Positions 1-11,600 of a stretch of DNA of 64,000 bases are shown here, piece after piece; within the stretch, counting starts at the first letter, position 1; every line of letters starts with the position of its first letter. The translations under genes and the position numbers were made by a program. The stretch lies in contig OZ038423.1 of NCBI GenBank assembly GCA_964036155.1, forward strand, positions 36,037,249-36,101,248. The letters are read 5' to 3'. Below the pieces are notes generated by a model, which saw only the letters and a program-made list of their open reading frames with translations, did not search any database and was not told the origin of the DNA. The DNA comes from Diploscapter coronatus. Its lineage: Eukaryota > Nematoda > Chromadorea > Rhabditida > Rhabditidae.

Positions 1-40
1 AGAAATAAATGGGACGTTTGTGATTTTCTTTTTCTGAAAC

Positions 41-3000
41 ATGGTATTTCCTTCGACCGATATTAGTTCTGAGGCTAGCACTAGACGGGATGAAATTCGA
101 AAATGTTCCGAATGTGACAAGGAACGACTCAATAAAGGGGTTGATGATGAAAGCCAGAGTAAGCTGAAAAAGATTTGAAAAATATGCTAACCTACTAACA
201 ATTTGAATATTTTGACTATTCCAGCCGGTCCCCTTCGAGCGTGTATGCAGAAGTTCCGGCTTGCGATTTTACACTTGGCCCTCATCACGGCTACAATCAC
301 TTACATTTGCATTGGAGGTAGAAAAATTTTAGTTTTGAGAAAAATGAATGACGAAGAGGTTACGAAAAGAAAGATTCGCAAAGAATGAATTTCCCACTTT
401 TACATTTGGCAAAAAATCAAAAACTTATTTCGAAATTATGCTAATTTTTCAGCCCTGATATTTTCCGCGATTGAGCGACCCTACGAGCAATCGCACAGAG
501 ACTACCATTTGCAAGAGATCAGAAATATCGAGGCTAGTTTTTTCCTAAATTTACTTTTGTTATTTCGCAACTTCGAAGGTCATGGAAAGATCTTGCAAGT
601 TTTGCAAAATCCAATTTGAATTTTTTACGTGGTTTAAGAAGATTTGAAATTCATCCAGTCGGTTTTCAATCCGCATTCTTTACTATAGGATTAGAGTTCA
701 ATTTTCGCAAAGTGACTTGGTAGACCTTCAATTTTTCATTGGTCCTTTTCCCCTTTCGCCGACCTCATTTCCTTTCTCCTTTTGATTTTCTTTTTTTTCG
801 TATTTCAGCCGGAATTCGGGCTTTGAAATCGGCTAGTGCGGCTAAATTGCAGGGCAAAAATGAGCCAAGAAAACTCGCCACTTTTTCTGCATTTTTTCGA
901 CTAAAATCTCCACTTTTGAAGGCGGAAAGCTAACGAGAGCAAATGCGTATTTTCAACGAATTATGGGTCCAAAACAATGTTTTACCTGAATCATGAAGTT
1001 CTTGAACTAAATGATTATGGAGTTCGTAAAATGTTGCAAATGTACCAGGAAAAGCTATGAATATGTGTAGTGGGTTCAGCCAAAAACTATTTAGATGGAA
1101 ATATTTTGAATTCTGGGAATACTTTGAAAAATGTTTCATTTTCGTTTGTCAAAAATCAAGTTCACCAAAAATCGCGAATTTACATTCATTTTACAATTTT
1201 CTTTATAACCTTCCAAGAGCAATTGAAAAGTTATTTGGAAGCAAATTTTATAAATTTCAAACTTGAAAACATTACTTCACCATTTTGTGGTCCGAAGAAC
1301 TCGTCGTGTTTATGACGCGCACAAATTCGGTTATATTTATTGCCTGTACCTATTTTGTCCAAGTAGACTCAAGGAGTACCCCAATTTTGGAGAAGCGTGT
1401 GAAGTGCGTGAAAACTGACAGAAGAAATTCATCCTTCAGGAAATAAAGTGAGGAAAATGTTAAATTTCAGAATGAGCTCCTGAAAGTTGAGCCTGGGACG
1501 AGTAATGAGACTTTGCTCGAGCTAATTGATCAACTTACCTACGTTTCAATGCGGGCTTTCGAAAGTGGAATCAAGCCTTCTGGTAACATTCTAAATTTCC
1601 TATTTTTCGAATGTTCTTTTCAAGATTTTATCCGGTTTTTTTTTCAAAATTTCAGATTTAAACGACTCCACTTTTGCCACGAAATGGACCCTCGGCTCAG
1701 CCCTATTTTTTACTACGACTGTGCTAACTTCTATAGGTATTTTGCTCACATGTTTTCCTTTGAAAATACAACTTTCAGGATACGGTAATCTCATTCCTAT
1801 ATCGCCAGAAGGTCAGATATTCTGCATGTGCTATGCGATTTTTGGGTATGAAAATTGAAAAGTCACTTTTGAAGGGTTTTTTTTTCAGAATTCCCCTAAC
1901 TTTGATCACGATAGCCGATATCGCCAAATTCCTTTCTGAAGTCTACACGGGTGAAGATCCACTGGCTGAGGTACTCATTTCTGAATTCGTAAATTCACAC
2001 TGCAATCAGGGTTGTAAATTTCGACCCGAATAAAAACCCGATCGGGTCTCGAGTTTCCAACCTTGATTACGATCAAAAATGATATTGAAATTCGGAAAAT
2101 TGAGTTTGAAATGTATATTCCTCTAAACATAAGCAAATTTTCTCAATTCTGAAGATTAGATGTATCATCAATTTAAAATTTTAAAAAATATGGTTCAACA
2201 AATGATCATAAAGCAAATCCTTCTCGGATACAATATTTATATGATTCGATGCGGTACAATTTATGAAACTTATCAAAAGAAGAAATGACAGTTTTTTTAA
2301 TCATAACTTTAGGCATCAACCACTCGACGTTTGATGGTTTTATTTGCTCTTCTGGCCTACACGGGTGCCGCTGCGTGGGCGTACACATTTTACGAGTCCA
2401 CCTGGTCTTTCCTCGATTCCTTCTACTTCTGTCTCATATCGCTGCTTACCGTTGGATTTGGTAAGCTTCAGTCTAATTTTAAAGATTTTTTGTCGTGTTT
2501 TCAGGTGATCTGTATCCAAACGGTGAAATGGGCTACATGCTAGTGTCAATCCTATTCATCTTTCTGGGACTTGTAAGTTTCTCATTATTTATTATTTCGA
2601 AAATCGTCAATTGGAAATTTTTAAAAGTGCGTTTCAAATTTTCCCAATGAGCCTTCACAATATTCGCTAGATAATATAGTAATGTTGGTGAACTGTAGCT
2701 GAAAACAAGGGCTATTTAATTCAATTCGTAAAATGTGCCGCTTCTTCTAATTAGAACTTGATAATTAATGGTGAAGTCCTTTTGAAGCGTAATCAATTAT
2801 CCAAAATTTCCTATGCCTTACACGTTTCTCATAAGTCAATTTGAAATTGCCGATTGATTAGACTGGCATATCCAATGTATTCGAGCCAGGGGCGGATCAG
2901 AATAGAATGAAAAAATTTTGCGGAACCGGATTGGAATTCCGACCCACTTCTGATCCTAAGAAACGAAAGCTACTAATAAAAAATGATATTCTATTTTCCA

Positions 3001-5628
3001 ATTGCAGGTTTTAACAACACTGGCAGTGGAAGTGATGGGCGCAGCGTGCATCGATCGAATCCATTCGCTCGGACGCGGATTCCCTGCTAAAGGCTTGTTC
3101 AGAGCACTACGCGGCATGAAGGACCAACTTGCTGAGTACGTGAGAATTTTTCTCTTCCTTTCTAAAAATTCGAAAAATACCGTAACTATGCTAGTAATTT
3201 TTCTTTGGAAATCTTTAGGTTTAGCTAAAATTTTCGAATACCAGTTATTTTTGCAAATTTTACCTTAATCTTTAATTTTTCAAGAAAAAATCGTAATTAT
3301 TCTATGAAGAAGTGACTAAAAAATTTTGACGATTATTAGAAGTACCTACTTTACAACGGATGAAAAAGTGACGCGTATAATTTCCGAGGAATAAGGCAAG
3401 ATACTTTCAGTTTCCGCAAGTCGAGTGTCTTTCCATCCATTTTGAAGATTTTTTATCGATTTGCTAGAGTAGTTACGGTATTGTCCAAATTTTAGATTTT
3501 GATGAAAAGTTCTGCTTTTCATAATTTCATCCTCCTTCCAAACTATTTTTAAATCTATCATCAAACTTTTAATTTCCAAACTTCTCAAAACGCGACCCGC
3601 AAATCGCCTCGCAGAAAGAATAGTGCGCTTTGCTGAGAGAGATAAAGAAGATATGCTTTTTCCCCTCTCGATATGACACGCTATTTTTCTGCGGGCCGAT
3701 TTGCGAGCCGTTTTGAGAAGTCTGTTCATTTCCCGCTTCCTACTTCCTAATGGAGCTATTTCGAGTTTGTTCGAATCGGTATATCCAATTACTACCATCT
3801 CGAAGACATGCGCTTTCTCTTATTGAATTGCAAGGGTTTCTTCGACTCTTCGAGATTTTTAATTTCATATGAGAGTTAGAAGAAGAAGATACTGTAGGAA
3901 AAGAGTTTAAATTGAAAAATAATGTGTGGAAGAAGAGAATCAAAGAAGCAGAATAGAGAAATAGTACAGTAAATGAGAGTAGGAAAGAAGCAGGAATAGA
4001 TTAAAGCGTAAGAAAAGTTGAGAGGCTTAAAGAAGGAAACGTCCCTGGCCTCCGACCCCTTCAATCAACCTCATCTTTGTGTTCGAGAATTGACACGTTT
4101 TGTGCAAACTCTCACACGACGAGGGAGAACGGTTTGTCTCAAGAGACGGAAAATAAAGAACTGAGAGAAATACCATATGAAAAGATGGAGAAAAGAGATA
4201 AAGAGTGCAGATTTGAGATAAAAAGCGAAGAAATAGTATTATCCCTGAGAGGGGAAAGATAAGAGAACAGGTAAAACGAGTGAGATAGTGTTGATTTTTG
4301 AGAGTGCGTTAGGGAAGCTAGAGAAAGGTCCTTGCGGCGACTTCTTTTCAATCTTTCTTTGTGTACTTCCTTATTCCTTTCCTTCTCTAATTTTCTTTCT
4401 CTCTCTTTCTTATGTGTGACCATAGATGTCATCTCCTCGTCTCTCCTTCTTTCTCTGCATCTCTGCCCCATCTAACAGTGTATTTGTAGCCCCGCCCCTC
4501 GGTGGTTCGCCTTCATTCCGAAGGACGCTGCTGTCATACCCTTCATCGACGAATCCGAACAGGGCTCCGCGCGGAGTGCCAATTACAAGCATACAGGTAT
4601 ACCTGTCTGGAGTTTTTCACTTTAATTTTTATTCGTTGCAAAATTTGGATTGGGAGTGATTTGTACAAACAAATGGATTTGACTGTAATCACTAAAAAGT
4701 CACTCCTTTTGTGGTGCAAATTGCCTCCTAATCGCCTCGATACATCTTGAACTCTTAGAATTTATTGTCTTCTTCTTCGGCATTTTTCTTCCGTTTGAAG
4801 ACGTTGAGCTATCCCAGGAAGTTGGTCTTAAATGATACTTTCTGGATTTTATTCCCTGTTCATTTTTAGATTAGATTCGGTAGATTTTTAATTCCACCTA
4901 ATTTTGAATGCAAATCCTCTCTCTTGACCTATTTCGAAGAAAGAAAAACTTTGCCCCTTCATCAGTGTATTGATTTGACGAAATAGGTTAGGAACTTGTT
5001 TATCTTTCCTTCTTTCATTTCATGAACCTCTTCTCAATCTTAGCAAGATGAGCGAATCAAACTTTTCGTTGAAATTGTTATTTCACAGATGGTAACCATT
5101 TTGGTTCTAGGGGCAATTAGCAATGGCAAATGGTACGGGAATGGGTATCAGCAGCAGCGGAGGGGAGGACCCATCGCGGATGGGACTTCTTCCCTCGTCT
5201 CACAATCAGATGGTTCGATTCGTGCTCCTTCACATCGTGCCCCGTCAGTACCATCCTCAGCCGCCAGCTACCAACGCCACCAGTCCCACAGGTATACCAT
5301 CAGATTACCATTTTATAGTATAATAGTTTATTTTTAAACCATCTTCATAATGTTTTCCTTCGAGATTCAGAAATTCATTTTACTTTCTTCGTTTTGAATT
5401 TTGAAGACCGTAATCATTTTTCTATTGATTTTTTTCCAATTAAAAATCGAAATTAACGCTCGAGCAGGTCTACCGTATTCCTATTCTTCAATGTTATCGA
5501 TAGATCACAGTTTCAGGAGTTCCCACGACAGCTCCGTCGCATCACAAATGTCGCCTTATCCCTCTGTCCATCGGTCCGTCAGGTCCTCTGTCGGTGTCCC
5601 TTCAGAATCATCAACAACAGCCCAGTGA
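41..5628 (+). CDS. TWK-type two-pore-domain potassium channel
   Basis: Plasma-membrane K+ leak channel of the K2P family. Exons: 41-158, 225-317, 453-532, 1471-1582, 1656-1736, 1779-1845, 1889-1970, 2313-2460, 2505-2572, 3008-3135, 4490-4596, then possibly 5111-5291 and 5517-5628 (458 aa in total). The order is M1 ([19 protein letters not shown]), pore 1 with selectivity filter TSIGYGN, M2, M3, pore 2 with TVGFGD, and M4. An in-frame stop lies just before the ATG at 41, which supports that start. Intron 3 needs a GC donor at 533. The end is uncertain. Splicing to the acceptor at 5109-5110 gives a Ser-rich tail ending at 5628 that shares DNA with the next gene in another frame. Reading through the donor at 4597 would stop at about 4623. 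Exon 4490-4596 is assigned by phase and by a FIPKDA-like segment. The family call is secure. The exact C. elegans twk orthologue is not known. Confidence 0.85.
3580..3721. repeat. Long imperfect inverted repeat in a TWK intron
   Basis: Arms 3580-3625 and 3677-3721 are nearly complementary over about 45 bp around a 51 bp spacer. The shared core includes CTTCTCAAAACG, GCAAATCG and GCAGAAA. The inner ends carry GAATAG and CTATTTT, variants of the dispersed CTATTTC core. This may be a MITE-like element or a hairpin transcript. No target-site duplication was recognised. Confidence 0.75.
5087..5088 (+). other. Candidate spliced-leader acceptor for the ESRP/sym-2 gene
   Basis: TTATTTCACAG ends at 5088, 34 nt before the ATG at 5123. 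It does not extend the potassium channel usefully: joined to the channel exon ending at 4596 it would meet a stop within ten codons. A trans-splice site for the downstream gene is therefore the simpler reading. This is inference, and no transcript was available. Confidence 0.45.
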
Positions 5629-8600
5629 TATCATTTCTCTCGACGACCCGACGATCTTCTTAGAATACCTGAATTCACTAGATGACGGCGTCAGGATCGT
5701 CACTTGGGGACCAGAACCTATCAGGTATCATACTATATTCTAATTCTAATTTTGACGATTTTCTGATTTTTTTCGAAAATTGCATTCATTTGAAAGTTAC
5801 GTAGGTTTGCAAATTCAATTTTTAAAAAATATATTTTTTTATAAAACATTACATCGATTTTTTATTTCGAATTCGAAAATAAGAACTCACCATCTAAGAA
5901 ACATTGACTCTTTGACTCATGATTTGTAAGGAAATCGAGTTTTCTCAAGGCACACAAATTCGCCATGAAAACATGAGATTGCCTATTTTGGACAAATTTG
6001 GTGCTCATAAAAATCCTATTGTAAAAATTTACAAATTGGCCAAGGTTACAAAATGTTTCCTCTTAGCATTCTGTAAATTTGAACTTTTCGAAATTTTCGA
6101 GTTCAGAAAAAAACCAAACATTATATAATTTAGCCGTCTCAAAAATCATATATTATTGATTGGAGAGAACGTCGATATTCAAAAAGTTACGTTGCTATTT
6201 GTCTCGTTTCTCTTCTATGCGACCCTATTTCGCTCCAAATTCAATTTCTAATTGCTGCATGAATATCGACTTCTCTCCAATCAACGATACTTCAACGTTT
6301 TGCGATGAATCTAATTTCGCAAAATTTCAGGCAAATCGTGATTCCCCTATTGGTCGCTCAAGAGACGGCTATCCCTGAAGTCCTCCTCCGCTATTGCGAC
6401 ATCTCACTGATAGTCGATAGTTCGATTTTGGGAATAAACAATAACAACAATGAAGACTTGGATGCAGAATGCCGTGTGATCGTGCAGCAATTGAGCAGTG
6501 CTTGTCAAGGTGCGTGTCGTGATGTAATGGTTGGCTGTTTGGTTTTTTCGTTTCGACTTTTTGCAAACATTTTTGATTTTTATATTTTGGGACGAGTAGT
6601 GGTAGTTTTTCAAAAATAGAATCTGAATTTTCATATTTGTAGTACAAGGAATAGTGTGAAATGGTGTCGTGAGCTTGATTCTTTTCATGAAAGCGTAAAA
6701 TTTTGAAAAGTGGATCTCCCTTTCAAACTACGCAGAATTTCTACTTGTATATGATTTTATGTAGTCGGAATACAGTTGCGCGCCTAAGTGGTTGAGTTGG
6801 TTGGAAAAATGGAAAAGTCAATAATTTGCTTTCCTTTTGCCGTTCCCCCTATTGTTTAGATGTTGTGTTATTTTTGCAACACACAGTACTTCCCTTTGAG
6901 TGGTGTATTCGAAGTTTTGGCAAGTATCTAAATTTTTGGTAGGAAAGGGGACTTTCAGTTTAAGCTGATGAAAATTTATGGCAAAAGCCATGAGCAATTC
7001 GGTTAAAATTATCCTAGGCAAATTTCTGATTAAAATGACGGAGTTGAATGAGAAAATTTTGAAAGATCTAGTTATAACTTAATTCAATTCTGGGGCAATA
7101 TTTCGACACAAAACTAGAAAACTTTCGATAAAACTCGCGCAACTCGAGTAACTGTAATAAATCTCTAACCTACCCAAAAACGACCGTATTTTGAAGTCGG
7201 ACAGCAGGACACAGATTTCGTCGTGTTTTTCATTTATTTCATTCACCGCGCACTGCTTTTTCTGAATCCAATTTGTGATGGATAAGTTTTTCATCTCGAG
7301 GGGAAAAACGCGATTTTACGTCTGGTATTTTGGGGTCGTCGAATTCTTTTGAATCGAAGATAATATCCACATTTTTCGGGAAGATCCCTAGGTCTACGAT
7401 ATGGTATGGGATAGGAATGAAGCTGAGATAGCCTTATCTTGAATTTTATTGATTAGAAACTACAAATTGGCTGGAATAAATTCCGGTCGATATCTAAAAT
7501 TTAAATTGTACACTGAAATTTGAGGACAATGCAAATAGCGGTGCTCATCAACTTATCTAAATTCTATATTTTCCGATCTAATGTTGAAGAATAGAAGCTC
7601 ATAACGGTTTGGATATTCAAAATTAAGTCTCCGATTATCGATTTTCTATCATTTTATCATTGATCTAGTTTTCTCTTCTTCATAATTCGCTGCTAGAGGG
7701 ATTGAATTAGTTCAGTTCACATCTGTGAAGACACGGTCAAGAGTGAGAGATGGAAAAAGTATGAAGATTGAAAAGGGGGAAAGAAGCGGAGAGGAAGAAA
7801 TAGTATGGGGAGAGGATAGAAAAAGAAAAAGAGTGACCCTCAGAATTAGGTGAAATAGGGAAGAAGAAGGAGACGGCGAGAGAAAGAATGAAGGTCGTAC
7901 GGCCAACAAAACGGACGGAGACAGTCGATTTTTTGACGAATTCAGGGCCGCTCGAAAAAGTGACAAATCTCTTTCTTGTTCCGCTCTGCTCTGTATTGAG
8001 GGATGAAAATAGAAAACAGGTTGAGAATTTCACGCTCATTTTTAAAATTAGAGCTCGAAATTCACCTAATCCATAGATGAGTAGCAATGGGGGTAAATGA
8101 GCCTAGTTGAGTTTGGAACTTTAGCTGGTAAGGATAGATTTACGAGTTTTCCACAGATAGGATTTGGTTGGGTGTTTTTCTCGTGATCTTTTTGCTTTAT
8201 TCACTATTCTTAGGCCAGATTGGATTTTTTTCAATCAATTCCCGGACTTTTCTTGTTACTTATGGAACTAATCACGGGACGTAGGCATATATGGGGAATA
8301 ATGGAGATCTTATCAAATCAACAGGAAAAGGGTTGAGTGAAGCGAAAAAGGAAAGAACCTGAGTGATTTGCCTTCCATGCCCGATGGATTGATTGTTTGC
8401 GTTCGGTCGTCATTCGAGAACGAGATTATCACTGATGCGTGTTGACAGGAATAATGAAGGATGAAGGATTGAAGGTGCATCGATAAGGGATTTTGGTGGA
8501 TTTGCGTTAGGGACTGACAAGGGTTTCGAAATTTAAGGAATTCGCGAATTTGGTATATTGAATCTTTGAATCGTGGTTTTTGGGTCGAAATTTTTATAAG

Positions 8601-11600
8601 GTTATCATTCTTGATTAGATGGATTTTCTAAATCATCCCAGCAATTTCACTGGTTTTTTTTATCATGATCATAGCTAGTCTTCTTTTTCTACGAAAATCA
8701 AGAGCTCTTGAATTTCACTTTCTTTCACAGTTTAGCATAAATGCAGCGGAACAATCAAACTTCACATCCTTCATCTCGATTATCAAGGACATGAATCTTT
8801 AGTTATGGACCTCGATTAGCAAGTCAAAGAAAAGGGAACAGCACAAATTGTGAGATACAGAAAAGAAATCAGAAAGAGAAGTAGTACTGATTTTTGAGAG
8901 ACGGATGAGAATTCCCTTGTTTGGTCGCGGATGGTCAGTTTTGCATTGAAAGGTGTTGCTTCGGGGTGGCGTTAAAGAGGCAAGGGAAAAGGTGTTCCGC
9001 TCGATGTTTTATTAGTGACTTAGAGAAAGAAAAGATAGGAACATCAGCAGCGCACACAACCTATTTGAAGAATCCAATCTTAACTCTTTCTGTTTCTTCT
9101 CCCCTCTGCAAAATGCATACTATTTCTTCTTTCTATCTTTTCCTCTCTCAAATTCCCCTGCTATTTCTCCGCTCTTTTTTGCACTCCCGGCTGCGATTTC
9201 GCACTCACTTTTCTCGTTTTTCTCCAATTCCGACGTGAAGCTTCCTTCCCATAAGAAGGAATAGTGATGCAAGCCTCGAGAATAGTCAGGGATATGAAAG
9301 ATTTGAATGGATATCGAATTATTGGAGGAGGTAAAATGAGAATCAGATTAAGTAAGAGCGAATCGAGAGATTTCCACGTGCATATCGGATATAGAAATCA
9401 AGAGAAATAATTTTTCTTTCTCAGAACAATTTCTCGGATTTATGTTTCACTGTGAAGACATCATTGGATAGCCTTGATCTCGCTAAACTTGTAAATCCAC
9501 CATTGAAGGAGAGTCGATTCTACATTCATCCCTGGGAAGGAGTTGATTTTCTAAATTTTTGGTGGGAAAAGAACTTGAGAGGTCATCATTGTAAAGGCGA
9601 TGAAAACACGCGATGGACGCTCGTCAAAGTTTGAGTAAATAGGCTAGTTGGCTGGTGAAGTGCCTATGGACTGCTAGACTGCTCAAATTGAACTTTTGAA
9701 TTTTTTGATTCGAAAATTTTGCCTACACTTAAAGGAAGTAAAATTTTTCGGACTTAGATTGTGAGAGTGATCTTCATGAAGATCCAGCTTTGTAACTTTA
9801 GTAAACAGTTCCTTTATCTAGAATCGGATCTATAATTTATTATCTCGAGAGCAACTCATCCCTTGAACCCCTCTCCACGACCTCTAGCTTATTTGCTGCG
9901 ATTTTAGTGAATTAGCTCATTTAAATCTAGGAATTGGAAAACATTGGATTTTTGAGAGGATCAAAGAAAAACGAAAAATAGCATGGGGCTTCCATAGATA
10001 TTAAAGAAAAGTGGTGTTGAATGAAGTTCACTAGTTTCCTCGTTCCTTTCTTCCCTTGTTGAGTCCCTTTAGCCCAGCCCCAGTGCAGTTCTTGACCCTA
10101 TTAGATTGCATCTCGCAAAATGTGAAAAGATGTATGGCCATATAGAAAAAGTGGCCAAAATAGACGCAGAAATAGTGCGGAAAGAGAGAAGACAGAAGGA
10201 GTTAGATGGAAAGAAAGGTTATGGACACGGAGCGCGGTGAACCTTGGAAATAAGAAATTGCTAATACCAAATATGAGAGAGGGATCTATCACGTATTAAT
10301 TTTGGGCTGAATTAAATTGAGAAGTGTGAAATTAGTGATTTGTTGAAATTGGTCATCTGAATTGAAAGATGCCATTTGAAACCTGGGATGGGAAAATTTT
10401 GAAGAAGAGTCGTTTGAGAATTAGGAAGAATGAGTATTTTAGAGCTATTTTTCTTCATATAAAGATGCTTTAAAAATCAAGATCTTCGTTTTTCTGGATA
10501 AAAATTTTCCAGATTTAAAACTTTAAACAATCGAATGTCAGCGATCAATTTTTAAAATCTTTCTCTAATTTTCTCTAACCATCTTCATTTTTCGTACTAT
10601 TTCCCCAATGTTGACCAACATCTTTGCTCTTGGGCATTATTGTACCTTTCCTAGTGGCACGTTTGGCTATATTTATGGTTGGTCTAATTCTCAGTCTCTC
10701 TCAACTCTCATACTATTTCTCTAGATTTCTTCGAAGTTAGAGATCCTAGACTTGTATTGGAAAACGAAGAGGGCGCAGAGAAAGGTAAACAGTTAGTGAC
10801 AGGTCGACCCAATGGGTGGGGGACTGAAAAAGAAGCAGCAAAAAGGCATCACGGGGGCACGAATTGCGAGCAACAATATCTAGGACAATGCTTTAGAATA
10901 GGGGTGGAAAAGCAGCTAGAACGCGGAAATGTAACAATTGGCTGTCCAATGTATTGGAATAGTTGAGGAAAAACTATTGAAATATAGAACTGCACAAAAA
11001 TGGAAGGTTCTAATGTAACCGTAAAAGAGTGAAAGAGGATTGTAATGTTGCAGTGTTTGGAGAGAAATGGAGTTGAGAAATTACTGATGGGAAAACTAAT
11101 AGTGTGAAAAGCTTTGAATATGCTTAGGCATAAGTTGAATTGATAATTTAAACATTCTACGCTCAGGTATCTTTGAAATAGTTTCTTTACCAAATTAGGT
11201 AAAAATGCTGTTTTAGAGTTATTTCGAGCATATTCAGTACCGACTTTAAAACTAATGCATTTTAAATTATTTTGAAATTGTTATAACGAAAATTAGTAGT
11301 TGGTCATTGACAATACAACTCATTCCAATTTCCTAAACTCCCTGACTCTATTTATGGATTTTCGACGAAAATCGACGTGTCAATTGAGTGAATTGACCAA
11401 ATAGGGCATGAGAAGCAAGGAAATCAAAGAAAATGGAGACTTAGAGAAAAAAGACTGCGAACACTAATAATCAGAAAAACTGACAGACAGACAGACCATG
11501 CAGGCAAATGCCGACTATCGAAAGTGCAACGCTTTTCTCGAGGGACCCGGTCCGAAAAACCAAATTTAGGAGTTGAAAAATTAATTCGAATAGTTTGTTA

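Noticed and set aside
780..932. Possible extra TWK exon after TTTCAG
   Set aside because: It ends in a stop without a usable donor, and exons 453-532 and 1471-1582 already join in phase using the GC donor.
3346..3798. 150-codon minus-strand open frame
   Set aside because: It runs through both arms of the inverted repeat at 3580-3721 inside a TWK intron, and no domain is recognisable.
10757..10966. Purine-rich plus-strand frame starting [10 protein letters not shown]
   Set aside because: Glu/Lys/Gly bias comes from a polypurine tract in an ESRP intron. No acceptor and donor place it in frame with neighbouring exons.
11498..11569. Short frame starting MQANADYRK as an alternative ESRP start exon
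   Set aside because: No convincing donor follows it before the stop, so it cannot be joined to the exon at 11957 in phase.
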